From positions 1,798,001 to 1,862,000 of the forward strand of contig JBHGNT010000022.1 in assembly GCA_043228905.1 (NCBI GenBank): a DNA stretch of 64,000 nt, in the 5' to 3' direction. Below are positions 44,085 through 56,426 of this stretch, piece by piece. This DNA comes from Azolla caroliniana. Taxonomy: Eukaryota > Polypodiophyta. Every line of letters starts with the position of its first letter. Positions within the stretch are counted from its first letter, which is position 1. The position numbers and the translations under genes were made by a program. The notes under the pieces were generated by a model. The model was not told where the DNA came from and did not search any database. It saw nothing but the letters and a program-made list of their open reading frames with translations.

Positions 44085-45002
44085 TCAACAGGCCCAAATT
44101 AGCTCCCTTGCTGCTATGACTTCGACGCTTGTCGATTCGTCGATTCCTTCGTGTTGGCATCGACTTTCGCTGCCTTCTCGTCCTCTTGGCCTTGAATTGA
44201 TCCGGTTCTTCTGAATCCGTCTGTTGGCCTTCTTCTTCCACTCGGCTCTGTCCTTCTTGACTCTGCCGCCACTACCGCTTGCTCCGACATGTTTGGATGT
44301 GTCAACTTCCTTTGTCGACTCAGCTCCTTTCTTTTTCTTGTCTCTCCCCTTGTCAGTTCTTCCCTTACTGGTGCAATCGACAATCTCTTTGCATTTGCCC
44401 GTTCTGTTGTCTTTGCCCATTCTCCCCCTCAAGTGTGGCATGTCAAGATGCTGAACACCAAGCATTTCGGTGAAGTGCTGCAACTTGTCCGATCCGAGCG
44501 GTTTGGTGAAGATGTCGGCAACTTGCCGATCCGTATGAACATACCGAAGTTCGACTTCACCGCTCAGGACACGCTCACGCACGAAGTGGTAGTGCACTTC
44601 TATGTGCTTTGTGCGAGCATGGAATACGAGGTTCTTGGCGAGCTGCATGCTGCTTATGTTGTCGTAGTAGATTAGGATCGGGGTCGGCACCTCGATCCGT
44701 AGGTCTTGCAACAGTCGCCAAAGCCAAATGGTTTCATAGGTGGCAACGATAGCGCCCTGGTATTCAGCCTCAGTGCTCAACAGAGTCACTGTTGGCTGCT
44801 TCTTGCTGCTCCATGCAACAACCACGCTACCAAGGGAAAACATATAGCTGGAGGTGGATCGGCAATCCGATGCATCGCCGGCCCAGTCGGCATCGGTGCA
44901 GCCGACTAGCTCTTTGGTTATACCATGCCGGTATAACAATCCCCGGTCCTTCGTGCCGCTCACATATTGCAAAATTCGATGTGCGCACAGAAGGTGCTCC
45001 AT
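44085..45002 (-). pseudogene. Copia J RNase H and charged tail
   Basis: RNase H reads YTDADWAGDASDCRSTSSY (here CTDADWAG), then AEYQGAIVATYETIW, YYDNISSMQLAKN, and ADIFTKPLGSDKL. The same frame goes on, without a stop, into a Lys/Glu/Arg-rich tail of about 110 codons that ends at 44085. This supports a genuine fusion of tail and RNase H in this copia family. Confidence 0.82.
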
Positions 45003-45011
45003 GGTTGGCTT

Positions 45012-46410
45012 CTACAGATATTGGCTAATCACGCTGACTGGATAACTGATGTCAAGTCGAGTGATTGTCAAATACATAAGGCTTTCGGCAATTTGTCGGA
45101 ATTGCTTCTCATCGCAGGTCGGTCCGGAGTCGGGACAAAGCTTCTGGTTCAGGTCCAGGGGTGTGGAGATCGGTCGGCATTCCGTCATGCCGAACTTGTA
45201 CAACATATTCAACACATAGTGTCTTTGTGAGAGCAATATGCCATCGGGGGTTCAAATCACCTCGATCCCAAGGAAATAGTGAAGGTCCCCCAAGTCCTTC
45301 ATCTAAAATGCGTCCGACAGCTGGGACTTGACTCGGCTGATTTCATCGAGTTCGGGTCCAGTGATGACTAGGTCATCAACATACAGCAAGATGCAAATTG
45401 GACCGTCCGAATCTTGTCGGATGAACAACGAAGAGTCGGACTTGGAGGCCACAAACCCCATCTTATGGAACCGGTGCATGATCTTTGCATTCCAGGCTCG
45501 GGGGGCTTGCTTCAAGCCATAAAGTGACTTCTTCAGCCGGCATACCGCCGACTTGTTCATCTCCGACTGGAAACCGGGGGGTTGGGTCATAAAGAACTCT
45601 TCTTCAAGATCACCTTGAAGAAATGCATTCTTCACGTCCATCTGGTGAAGATGCCACCCCCTTGCTGCTGCAACTGCTAGCACCACACGAACCGTCGTCA
45701 TCTTCGCTACCGGAGCGAAGGTCTTGTTGTAGTTGATTCCGTGGGTCTGTGCGTAACCCTTCGCCACTAACCAGGCCTTGTGCCGGTTAACCGAACCGTC
45801 AGTATTGTACTTTACCTTGTACACCCACTTACATCCGATCGGTTTATAGTGTCGGGGAGGGTCGACTAGATCCCATGTGTTGTGGGCGTCAAGTGCCCGT
45901 ATTTCTTCCTCCATTGAAGTACGCCAATTTGCATCCTTTGCCACTTCTACGTAGCTCTCCGGCTCACACACTTCTGCTACTCTGGTCATGTACGCATAGT
46001 GATGCGCCATGTGCTCATTGTACCCGTACCGCTTCATAGGGTTCTTCTGGCGGGAAGACCGGCGTAACTTATCGTTACCTGGTTTGGGGCCCTTCTTGGC
46101 TGGCCCGGAGTTCGCTCCCGAAGATCCGCCTTCATCCTTTACGGAGTCGGATTCGCTCCGATCCGACTTAGCGTTGCCGGTTTCGTATTCCAGCATCTTC
46201 TTCTTCCCCTTCTCTTTGCGCGTGAACCGTCTCCTCAGTTCCTTGGGCGGGGAGAGCACGATAGAGTCTCCACTACTCGCCGGTTCCTCATCCGATTGGT
46301 CATCCCAACTCAGCCGCTCATTCGGTCCACTTAGCCGGAATGAGATCGGACTGTCTTCTAGAGTGCCGACGTCTTCATCTTCTAGCTGGACCGGTTCAGG
46401 CTTACTAGCC
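45012..46410 (-). pseudogene. Copia J reverse transcriptase
   Basis: The entry ETYVEVAKDANWRTSMEEEIRAL, the palm VDVKNAFLQGDLEEEF, and the catalytic ICILLYVDDLVITG (near 45360-45400) are intact. A stop and frame change lie between 45237 and 45303, before the segment QRHYVLNMLYKFGM. The enzyme core is complete except there. Confidence 0.85.
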
Positions 46411-47661
46411 TCATCCTCCGGTATTGGGTCGGGATCGGAAGTCCGAAGTCGGAGCCGGTAAGGCATACCATGATGCCGTCTCATCAAACTCAACATCCCG
46501 GCTAACTTGGACCTGCTTCGTCTGGGGGTTATAACATTTATACCCCTTTTGCTCATGCGAGTAACCAACCAGGATGCATTTCTCCGATTTTGCATCCAAC
46601 TTCCTCTGCTTCTCATCCGGCACATGCACATAAGCAATGCTACTGAATATCCGAAGGTGTCTCAAATTCGGCTTGCGCCAGAAATACAGCTCATGCGCGG
46701 ACACCTTGTCACCGATCCGGTTTTGGATGTAGACGAACGTCCGGACCGCCTCCGCCCAGTAGAAATGGGGCATGCTCTTGTCCTCTAGCATTGCCCTTGC
46801 TGCGTCGACAATCGACCGGTTCTTCCTCTCGGCCACCCCGTTTTGCTCCGGTGTTTATCTGTAGCATAACTCTCTCCGAATTCCTTTTTGCTGCAGATAA
46901 ATGTTGAATTGGCCGGAAAAATATTCTTTTCCGCCATCCGACTGCATGCACTTGATCTTCCTCTCCATTTCCCGTTCAACCAGGATTTGCAGGTTCTGGA
47001 AACACTCGAAGTCTTCGCTTTTCTGCTCAATGAGGTATATCCATGTGTGTCGACTGTAGTCGTCGATGAAGGAGACAAAATACTGACTCACGCTAAGACT
47101 AACGTGTTGTGCCAGTCCCCATCCATCCGAGTGGATTAAATCGAGCTTGCTATGGCTACGGTTTCGTTCGGTGGGGAATGGAAGTCGGTGTTGCTTCCTG
47201 AGTTGGCAAGCTTCACATGCATGGGCCTTCCGGCCACTAAACTTCGGCAAACTGAAAACAACTTGTTTCGTTTGCAAGTCTTGAGGCCTCCGGTAATTGA
47301 CGTGGCCGATTCGCTTGTGCCACAGGTCGATGTATGATTCGACCTTCTGTCCTTTAGCGAACAAAGCGGTGCTGACATCATTGGTATCAAGGATGAACAT
47401 CCTTCCGTCTCTACGCCCTTGCGCAATAATCTGGCCCTCTTCCTCGATGAAGCACCCAAGGTGTGTAAACCGCTGGTTGACAATCTGTCCAACCAACACC
47501 AGGTTCTTCGTGATAGCCGGAACATGTAATACGTTCATAAGCTTCCCCTCTATCCGACGTGGCTCAAAAGGACTTCTCCGACATGCACGATTGGGTGAGG
47601 AGTGTTGTCTCCGGTTTCGACAACTCCCGGTTCTTCCGGTTTCTCCAAGAAAGAGAATCAC
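46411..47661 (-). pseudogene. Copia J protease tail and integrase
   Basis: The region carries FIEEEGQIIAQGRRDGRMFIL, the zinc module HKRIGHVNYRR...ACEACQLRKQ, the core FIDDYSRHTWIYL and SDGGKEYFSG, and the Glu motif PEQNGVAERKNRSIVDAARAML. A TAA in place of tyrosine before the TPEQNG motif (about 46854) splits the core. The two parts use frames 46855-47661 and 46411-46836. Confidence 0.83.
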
Positions 47662-47796
47662 TCTTTGTGGCTCGTCATGTGATTCGACGCACCAGAATCA
47701 ACGTACCACACTTACTCCAATTTGGAAGTGGTCTCCTTCATCGAGTTAGCCTTGTGTTTCATCACCAAGGCGGCCACCGGCTTTCCTGGTTTTGGA

Positions 47797-48720
47797 TCAT
47801 CCCGATCCTTCTGCATAGTATGAGTATTGCCGGTTCTCTCTACTGGCCTTGCCAGATCCGGATCTGTCTGAATATGCGCGCTTTTTCCAGCACTCGCTTT
47901 CTCTGTGTCCCTTTTTACCACAGTACCAACATTTCGTGTCGGCCTTTGCTTGCCGGCCTCCGGTGCCGCCTTGACTCACCCTGCTTGTGGAGGGTCCGGA
48001 AGTGTTGTCAGCACGTTCTCTGTGCCTTTGGTTCTGCTCTTGCCGGCCGCTACCATTGCGAGCCGACCCGTTTCGTCCACCATGTCCACGGGGCTGATCG
48101 GCCTCCGTGTACAACATCCGGTTGTCGATGGGTGCACTTGTTGATGCACTAGCGTGGTTCTCCTCTACAAGGAGCATTGACTGTAAATCGAAAAATCACA
48201 ACGTATCCTCCCTTGTACATACAGCCATTCAGAATGCTCTGAACTTAGACGCTAGGCCTCCAAGACAGACCTGCACTATCTCATCTTCCTCTACAGTGAC
48301 GTTGATAGAGGCAAGTGAGTCACAGATCTCTTTGATTCGGGCCGTGTAATTGGCTACCGACATGTTCTTCTGTTAGACATTGCTCAACTCCTGTCAGAGT
48401 TGCAACTTTCAGGCCGTAGTGCTTGCCACGAAAACCTTCTTCAGGTTTCCCCAAGCTTCTTTTGGCGTCTTGGCATCTCGGACATGGCTTAGCAGCTGAT
48501 CTCCGACACTGGACGCAAAGCAGTACATCACTCTGCTTGCTGCATGTTCCCACACTCGCGAGTCCTTGTGTGCCGCATCAGGTGCTGCGTCGTTAGCTCC
48601 GTCGACATAGCTCCAGTAACCATGCCCAAGCATGTACTGGTGCATCTTGTATGACCAAGATGTGTAGTTGGATCTGTCGAGTTTCTCCACTGGGAGCGAG
48701 CTAGCCATTCCTCTAGCCAT
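47797..48720 (-). pseudogene. gag: Copia J gag and zinc knuckle
   Basis: The ATG at 48718-48720 begins MARGMASSLPVEKLDRSNY. The UBN2-like part ends at a stop at 48409, and later parts use other frames, including the knuckle CWYCGKKGHRESEC near 47910-47950. At least two lesions separate the parts. Confidence 0.8.
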
Positions 48721-48797
48721 TTTGTTTGTCCTGTTCTTTACGAAGGTTAGGTTTTCTCCTTGAGCTAAGGTCAGCTACAGAGGTTTTCAACCCTCGC

Positions 48798-48809
48798 GCT
48801 CGGATACCA
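48798..48809 (-). promoter_or_regulatory. Primer-binding site of copia J
   Basis: TGGTATCCGAGC on the minus strand is one base off the tRNA-iMet complement and lies directly inside the LTR. Confidence 0.82.
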
Positions 48810-49212
48810 TGTGAAAGATTATGGGCGGAAGCAATAGAAAACCGATCACAGAAACGCAGGTTTAATGGAGAGCTTGACAGTACGCGGGAGAGACAGAGAA
48901 AGAGCAGAATAAGTTAAATCTATTTCAAAACAATAACAATTCTCTGTACATAAAACGTGCTCAACAACACTATTTAGACAAGTCCTAAGAGAACTGACAG
49001 AAGTACTGTGTACTTCAATGCTCATACGAGCGTCTGACACTAACTACGAGACTATTAACTACCTAGTAGTCTAGGCTACTACTAGGCTTCCGATTACTAT
49101 TTGATCCAGCTAACCGGCTCCCCAACTCACCGGCTCACTTGCTCACCGGCTCACCGATCTGGCTCATCCTTCCGGATGCCGATCCGGATCCAGTTGAGCT
49201 TGCCGCTCAACA
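48810..49212 (-). repeat. 5' LTR of copia J
   Basis: This is the mate of 43487-43905, with the same ends and the GAAGTAC/GTACTTC dyad perfect here (about 48996-49015). Confidence 0.88.
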
Positions 49213-50205
49213 ACATCGATACCTGGACCAGAGCCTTTTATAGGTCTATGGTTCTACGTTACAAAACGGTGCCTAACCCGCAACCGGCTACGAATCGGTC
49301 CGGATCCGGATTGGCATACCTATTCCGGATCCGTCCGTTCCTATAATAATTCTTACTATTAATATTATTATTATATACGGAACTGGCTCGTCCCTTTTCC
49401 CTATTACATACTTTGGCCGCCACTGGCCAACACATGGCACGCCCGTGGGATAGTACATTGTACTTTGAACCCACATGCCTTGATGGATATCTTTCTTCGA
49501 CCGGAACTTCCATCGGTCCTGTCATCGATCGACTCTCTCAATCAGAATGCTTGACTCGAACATCTCCTTCCGTCAGCAAATCTAACTCGACACGAACATT
49601 CCCGTTCTGTTGGTTCATGAACTTTGCCATGGGTCCAAAATTACGTTGTGAGTATGTGTTTTCTTCCGTGAGTGATCTTGTGAGTTGTGAATATATCTCG
49701 TCCATTTCTTTTAGGTTGATGAGTTTTGAAATTTTTTCTCTGTCCTTTAATTTTTAAAATTTGATGCGTTACCCTCGCTTTTAAAATTCTATTGAGTACC
49801 CTCTAGTTTTTAAATTTTTGCCTCATGCCCCTGTCTTCTTGTCTTCTATTTTTCCTCTCTTTTTTCTTCTTCTCAATTTCATATTGTTATAATTTTAGAA
49901 TTGCTTTTAGGTCATTTTTTTCCTCCCAGTTTGTGTGTCTTTTTCTGTTTTTCTCTCTTTCTTCCTTAGCTTCTTATTGTTTTTCTCTTCTTCTTCTTCT
50001 TCTTCTTCTTCTTCTTGTCTCTCTCTATTCTTCTTCTTCTACTATTTCTTTGTCGTTATGCATCCCTGCATTGTCCTGTCTGGTGCATGTCCATCTGGTC
50101 CGGTCCGGTCATCTTTGTGCATTTCGGTCATCGGTCTATCCGTCGCTCATAGCCTCATTCAGCCACCGTTCAAATTGCTCTTCGTCCGTGTCATTTCCGC
50201 CAACA
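49213..50205. other. Unclassified LTR-like sequence, right part
   Basis: Continues the sequence interrupted by J. It contains a TTTTATAGG promoter-like box (about 49235), an AT-rich section, and a very long CTT/TCTT tract at 49840-50060. Frames in the tract are low-complexity and not genes. It ends CCGCCAACA before copia integrase resumes. Confidence 0.35.
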
Positions 50206-50740
50206 TATGTGGATATACTTAATCGAGAAGAAGAGCAAAGTCTTTTTGTGCTTTCGGGACTTAAAGAATCATGTAGAACGAGAAAACGAAAGGAAGATCA
50301 AGTTTCTGAGATCGGATGACGGAAAAGAGTACTTTTCCCGTCAGTTCACAAATTATCTACAGACGAAGGGAATCCAACGAGAGTTCTCCTGTAGATACAC
50401 GCCGGAGCAGAATGATGTGGCCGAACGTCGGAATTAGACGTTGGTAGAAGTGGCAAGGGTGACGTTAGAAGAGAAGTGCATGCCCCGGATTTAATTGGCC
50501 GAAGAAATTCGGACAGTTGTCTACATACAGAATCAAATATCTACCTCAGGGATAAAGTTGTCGCCGCATGAACTGTATTTCAAGCAAAAGCCGAATTTGG
50601 CGCACCTTCGAGTATTTGGCAGTATTGCGTATGTGCATGTGCCGGATGAGAAGCAAAAGAAGCTGATGCCAGGGCCGAGAAGTGTATCTTGGTTGGCTAC
50701 TCCGACAAGCAAAAGGGGTACAAATGCTTCGAAGTAAGTC
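50206..50740 (+). pseudogene. Copia I/K integrase core
   Basis: Begins WIYLIEKKSKVF, then RSDDGKEYFSRQF and YTPEQNDVAERRN, where a TAG follows at 50435. The region to IAYVHVPDEKQKKL is readable in two more frames. The first catalytic Asp region is missing, so integrase is dead. Confidence 0.8.
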
Positions 50741-50944
50741 TGAGTTAGTCGTGATGCCGTTTTCGACGAATCGGCATCCTGGTACTTCTCATCACCCGAT
50801 CCCGAGCTGATTGTTGCAAATGAGACAGCGGAACCCAAATAGAGGGATAGTTCGACTTCTCTATGGATTACTGGACTGAATCCAAACTGATTGAGCCGGA
50901 GTGGTCAACTGGATGATGAGCCGGCGAGTAGTGAAGACTAGGTC

Positions 50945-52191
50945 ATGCTCTCCCCGCGTAAGGAACCGAGGAGACGGTTCATGCACAAAGAGAAGGGGAA
51001 GAAAAAGATGTCGGAATATGATAACAATAGAGATGAGTCGGATTGGAGCGGATCTGATTCCAGAGGGAACGAAGATGAACCTTTGAAAACGAAGTCTGCG
51101 TTGGTCGAGAGGGCCAAGAAATCGGTGAACCAAAAGTTTCGTCATTCCACCCGCCAAAAGCACCCTGTAATTTGTTATGGATATAATGAGTATATGGCAT
51201 ACCATTATGCGTACATGGCGAAGGTGGCACCGATGCATGAGCTGGATAGCTACGTAGAAGCGCCTAAGGATCCGAACTGGTTGAAGGCCATGGAGGAAGA
51301 GATGCACGCCCTCACGGAGAATGAGACGTGGGATTTAGTGGACATACTGAAAGGAGTGAAGCCGATCGATTGTCGATGGGTATACAAGGTTAAATACAAA
51401 GTCAACGGCTCCGTCAACAGGTACAAGGCACGGTTAGTGGCAAAGGGCTACATGTAGCCGTACAACATCAATTACGATGAGACGTTCACGCCGGTCGCAA
51501 AGATGAAGACCGTCCTGTCTTGTTTGCGATGGCAGCATCGAAGAGGTGGCATCTACATCAAATGGATATAAAGAATGCGTTCCTGCAAGGTGATCTTCAA
51601 CAGTAGGTATATATGGTTCAGCGCCCCGGATTTCAGTCCGGAATGAACAGATCGGCGGTGTGCCGACGAAAGAAGTCCTTTACGGACTAAAGCAAGCCCC
51701 ACCTGCCTAGAATGCGAAAATCATGTAGAGATTGCATAAGATTGGCTTTGCTACGTCGAAATCAGACACTTCCCTCTTCATCTAACCAGGTCGGAATAGG
51801 TCGATGAGCATTTTTCTCTATGTGGATGATCTTTTCATCATCAGCGCGGGTCTGGACGAAATAGGCTGCATAAAAGCCTAGCTTGCGGCATTGTTTGAAA
51901 TGAAGGATCTCGGTGACCTTCATTACTTCCTCGGGATCGAAGTGATCCGCACCCCCAAAGGCATACTGATCAGCGAGGGGATTACGTGTTGAGTATGCTC
52001 TTCAAGTTCGGTATGAAGCTTCGCCCCAACTTTGGAACGACATGTGACCCGAAATGGTTCCGACACATCGTCAGAAGCCTTATTTATTTCACCATCACCT
52101 GGCCAAACCTCAACTATTCGGTGGGAATAATTAGTCAATTTATGGAACATCCAACTGGGGAGCACCTTTAGTGCGTGCACCGGATACTCAG
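50945..52191 (+). pseudogene. Copia I/K reverse transcriptase
   Basis: The linker RRRFMHKEKGKKKMSEYDN, the entry VEAPKDPNWLKAMEEEMHAL, and RWVYKVKYKVNGSVNRYKARL are in one frame up to a TAG at 51455. After that, several stops and frame changes occur, with the palm near 51800-51850 (YVDDLFIIS). The frame is cut by element L at 52192. Confidence 0.8.
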
Positions 52192-52497
52192 TGTCGAATA
52201 CGAGTGTATAATGGCCGTATTCACACTGTCCCTTTGGACAGCCCAAGTTCGGGCTATTTTTGTAAATAGCATAAAGGGCAGTTGCCCTAGGATAGTCACT
52301 ATATAAAGTGACTTTGTAACCTTTAGTGAGGGTTGTTGTTGGTTGTCATTTGTAACGATTGCTATTGCAATATAACGTTCATTTTGTGCCTCTCTCTCTC
52401 TCTCTCCCTCTGTGTCTATCTTGCTCGCGCATACATAGGTTCTTCTTCATCACGAATGTTGCTTGTACTTCCGCACTGACGGCCTTGTCCCCAACAT
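52192..52497 (+). repeat. 5' LTR of copia L
   Basis: Starts TGTCGAATACG and ends CCCAACA. The TATA region AGTCACTATATAAAGTGACT is an imperfect version of the B palindrome. A CT run lies near 52389-52410. Confidence 0.83.
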
Positions 52498-52499
52498 TT

Positions 52500-52511
52500 G
52501 GTATCAAAGCG
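52500..52511 (+). promoter_or_regulatory. Primer-binding site of copia L
   Basis: TGGTATCAAAGC, one base off the tRNA-iMet complement, lies two bases after the LTR. Confidence 0.82.
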
Positions 52512-52589
52512 TTGGAGGTTCTTCAACCCGCTGCTGGCCGTCATCGCACAACATTCTGTTTTTCGTTTTCTTTGAAGAACAGAGAAGGG

Positions 52590-53060
52590 GTGCGGATGAA
52601 AGAATCCGATTCGGTCCAGGCACACCTCAACTAGTATGAAAACATAAGCTCCCAAATCTCGTCTCAGGGGATGGCAATCGAGGATGAACTCAGAGCAATG
52701 ATACTCATGAGTAGTCTCCCCTCTTCATGGGAAACTTTCGTTACAACCGTGTGCAATGCTTCAACAGCTACCGTTAAGTACTCCGAAGTCATGAGCGCAA
52801 TCCTGACTAAAGTAGCTCGGAGAAAGTCTTTCGCCAAAGACTCGGCAGATGAAGCTTACATAGTACAAGGTTTGACCGACCGATCGAACAACCGGGGAAG
52901 AAGTTCTTCCCAACCGGCGAACAATCAGCAAACCCGGAGCAAGTCCCGGGACAACTGAATTTGCAACTGCTGCAGGAAATCGGGAAACATCAAAGTCGAC
53001 TGCCGGGCACTCAAAGCAAAAACTGACAAAGCTCAGAGAACGAATCAAAAGAGTAGCTGG
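52590..53060 (+). pseudogene. gag: Copia L gag, N-terminal half deleted
   Basis: Begins within gag (MKESDSVQAHLN, then TAG), and continues MAIEDELRAMILMSSLPSSWETFVTTVC. Unlike B it keeps the ASTATVKYSEVMSAILTK segment. A knuckle CNCCRKSGNIKVDC has the His replaced by Asn, so zinc binding is doubtful. Confidence 0.78.
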
Positions 53061-53099
53061 CATGAGGAGGTCAACTACGTCAGCTCTTCAACCGAAATT

Positions 53100-55607
53100 T
53101 TGACGACCGACCCGAACATATTGTCCATAGAGAACCCACTCGAATCAGAAGTTCTACTTACGGCTGAGGAATCGAGCACATGGCTCCTGGACTCGGGTGG
53201 ATCGTATCATGTGACACCTCACCGATCTCAGTTTCGGCAATACTCGGATCGGCACTCCGACTCAGTTCGAGTCGGAAACTCGTAGCACTGTGCTATAATC
53301 GGAATCGGCACCGTAGAGCTCAATCTTCCGGGAGGCTCTACACTCGTACTACACAACGTCCGACACGTTCCTGAGCTCTCAAGACTCTTGATCTCAGTCG
53401 GACAACTTGACGAAGCCGGCATCTGTGTCGGATTCTCATCAGGAGGGTGGACACTACACAAAGGGAACCTCCTGCTTGCTCGAGGACCAAAGGTACATTC
53501 CTTGTATCCTTTATATGTCACACTCAAAGAGGGTGACTTATTTTTGGTTGATATCCCCGTGTCAATGTTATGGCACGGACGACTTGGACACCTCAGTAAG
53601 GCCGGCATAACGCACCTATGCAGAACCGGTGTTGTGTTGCCGGTGTCTCCATTGCTGCCATTACTGTTGTTATTCACATCCCTTTTCATCTTCATCATCT
53701 TCTTCTTCTGCTTCTTCTACGGCTTCTTGTAACCATGTATGTTACATCTCCAAACTCTCCTCCTCGGATCACCAATTCTGCGAGCATTGCCAGTACGGCA
53801 AACAAGTAGCCACATCACACCCGACATCAACACCAAGAGAATCGAGTCCCCTCGATTTGGTCCACTCGGACGTCTGTGGCCCGATGCCACATCAGTCTCT
53901 CGGCGGTGCTTCGTACTTCGTCAGTTTTATTGACGACGCGACTTGGAAGGTGTGGGCTTACCCCATCAGAACCAAAGATCGGGTGTTCTCGATCTTCTCC
54001 GAATGGCTTGCAATAGTCAAAGATCAGACTGGTCAGAAACTGAAATGTCTCCGAACCGACAATGGAGGAGAATTCAAGTCTGAAGAATTCGTCAAATTCT
54101 GCCGGGAACGCGGCATTCGACCTGTATATACGACACCCTATAGTTTGGAGCAGAACGGAATTGCTGAACGCATGAATCAAACGATTCAAGAATGTGTAGT
54201 ATCCATGCTCCAACACTCTGGACTGTCGGATGGCTTCTGGGCGGAGGCTTTACTTATGGCAGTACACATAATAAATATGTCACCAAGTAGACCTCTAGGA
54301 CTTCAAATACCTCAGGAAATATGGACCGACAGTAAGCCAAATTATGAAAAATTGAGGATCTTCGGTTTCAAGGCGTATGCTCTCATACCGAAAGACAACC
54401 ACCGGAAACTCGAACCAAGGTCAAGGAAATGTGTTTTTCTTGGATATGGACTCGACGGCGAGATCAGATACCGACTCTGGGAGCCCGAGCATAGACAAAT
54501 TGTCCGAAGTTCGGACGTCGTGTTCAACGAGTCGGCCATGCATAAAATGGCCGAAAGACCTATTGAAGTCCGAAGGGTAATATTTTTTGAAGTGCCAACC
54601 CTTCATGACGGCCCAGCACACAACACGAGATCGGTTTCATGGGTAATCGACAACTCTCGTACCGAATCCACCTATTCGGCACAGTCGAATGGCTCGGCTC
54701 CCGACTATCTGACATTGACACCCGGTGCGACTAGTCCAGTAATACCTCGCAGATCTGAGAGACTCTCGCAACCTCCAGAGAGGTACTCTCCTGGAATTTT
54801 CTTTACCGACGTCGGCAAACTGACTTCTTACGAAGAAGCATCGGCATCTTCCGATTCAGCCACATGGCATCTAGCGATGGAGTCGGAAATGCACTCCATT
54901 CGGGCAAACAAGACTTGGGACTTGGTCGAATTGCCGAAGAATCGACGTGCTCTTCCGTGTAAGTGGGTCTATCGACTAAAAGAGACATCCGACTCGACCA
55001 CCCCAAAGTACAAGGCCAGATTAGTTGTGAAGGGATTTCGACAAGAATATGGCGTCGACTTCGACGAAATCTTTTCACCAGTGGTGAAAATGACAACCCT
55101 TCGTTTCATGCTTAGTGTTGTGGCCGTCGAAAACTTGGAGCTGATTCAGCTAGATGTAAAAATGGCATTCCTCCATGGTGACCTACAGGAGGAAATCTAT
55201 ATGGAGGAGCCGAAAGGCTTTGTGGCATCCGACCAGGAACATCTAGTTTTCCGACTTAGGAAGAGTCTCTACGACCTCAAACAGGCACCCCGACAGTGGT
55301 AAAAGAAGTTCGACGACTTCATCCAATTGGTTGGCTTCTCAAAGAGCGATGAGGACCACTATCTCTTTACCAAAACAGCTCAAGATGGGTCTCCCGTCTT
55401 CCTCATCATCTACGTGGACGACATGCTCCTCTCCGGCTGGCATGCTGGAGAACTCACTGAACTCGTTTGGAAACTGCAATTGAAGTTTGCAATGAAGGAC
55501 CTCGGTCCGACAAGACACATACTTGGTATGAAAATCAGTCGGCATTGCGATACACGACAACTTTTCTTGTCTCAAACTGACTACATCGGACGTGTCTTGG
55601 AACGCTT
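53100..55607 (+). pseudogene. pol: Copia L protease, integrase and reverse transcriptase, first part
   Basis: The protease box reads TWLLDSGGSYHVT. The integrase zinc module is split by a ~115-bp low-complexity insert (53626-53742) that contains a stop. The core follows with SFIDDATWKVW, LRTDNGGEF and SLEQNGIAERMN. Reverse transcriptase runs to a stop at 55300-55302 (QW then TAA), then resumes with FLIIYVDDMLLSG. It ends at the target site of the solo LTR at 55607. Confidence 0.85.
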
Positions 55608-56426
55608 TGTTGAGAACTAGTCGTTCCTTATGCTCAACACTCGGCCACAACCGAGCTTAGAATCATACACAGAAAACGGGAAGTAAATGCACGACACAAA
55701 GGAGAGAAAAGGTACACAAGATGTTTATGTGGAAAACCCAAACTAAGGGAAAAACCATGGCAACCCACAGGCTGCAAACTATCACTATGTTGGAATGTAC
55801 AAACAGTGAGTTCACGGAGGCAACGACCTCATGCTCACTATCTTCGCCACAGGCGGCGGTTACAACAGAGGCATCGACCTCTTTCTCTCTCTCTCTCTCT
55901 CTGTACACTATTACACACTCTAATCTCGTGCAAAACAGGAATGACAACAACAACCAAACACTAAAAGTTTGCCCTAAGTCATATTTATACTAATATGACT
56001 TTTCGGCTATTTACAAATATAGCCTCAATGGACTCTCAGAAACATATTTACGAATATGTCTCTTCATCCGGTTCTCACCGGGTCTGCACCATCTGGCTCT
56101 CCGTAGCCGGGTACTCCTCATCCGGATCTCACCGGATCTGCGTCATCCGGCTCTCCGTAGCCGGGTACTCCTCATCCGGTTCTCACCGGGTCTGCGTCAT
56201 CCGGCTCTCCGTAGCCAGGTACTCCTCATCTGGTTCTCACTGGGTCTGCGTCATCCGGCTCTCTGTAGCCGGGTACTCCTCATCCGGTTCATACCGGGTC
56301 TGCGTCATCCGGCTCTCCGTAGCCGGGTACTCCTCATCCGGTTCTCACCGGGTCTGCACCATCAGGCTCTCCGTAGCCGGGTACTCCTCATCCGGTTTCC
56401 CATCCGGAGGGACCTGTCTCCCAACA
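55608..56426 (-). repeat. Solo LTR of the copia F family with TSD CGCTT
   Basis: Five-base target duplications CGCTT flank it (55603-55607 and 56427-56431), and copia L reads straight across (LERFNM). On the plus strand it runs TGTTGAG to CCCAACA. On the minus strand its start, TGTTGGGAGAC then GTCCCTCCGGATG, matches element F at 26842. It carries six copies of a 54-bp repeat. Confidence 0.9.
56064..56387. repeat. 54-bp minisatellite, six copies, in LTR
   Basis: Units start at 56064, 56118, 56172, 56226, 56280 and 56334, followed by a partial seventh. Each unit contains TCATCCGG and CTCTCCGTAGCC and is near-identical, with a few substitutions. The F LTR at 26842 lacks such an array. Confidence 0.92.

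Larger units (their letters stand above)
43487..49212 (-). mobile_element. Copia element J, two LTRs, imperfect TSD
   Basis: LTRs at 43487-43905 and 48810-49212 bound a minus-strand gag-pol in full copia order. The flanks are ACATT (43482-43486) and ACATC (49213-49217), a target duplication with one mismatch. The LTRs differ at several sites, so J is older than B. Confidence 0.88.

Noticed and set aside
49825-50319. Leucine/serine-rich frame that looks like membrane segments
   Set aside because: It is a translation of the CTT/TCTT tract and crosses into copia integrase sequence.
56064-56400. CRISPR-like array
   Set aside because: Units are contiguous without unique spacers, and the context is a plant LTR. 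It is a minisatellite.
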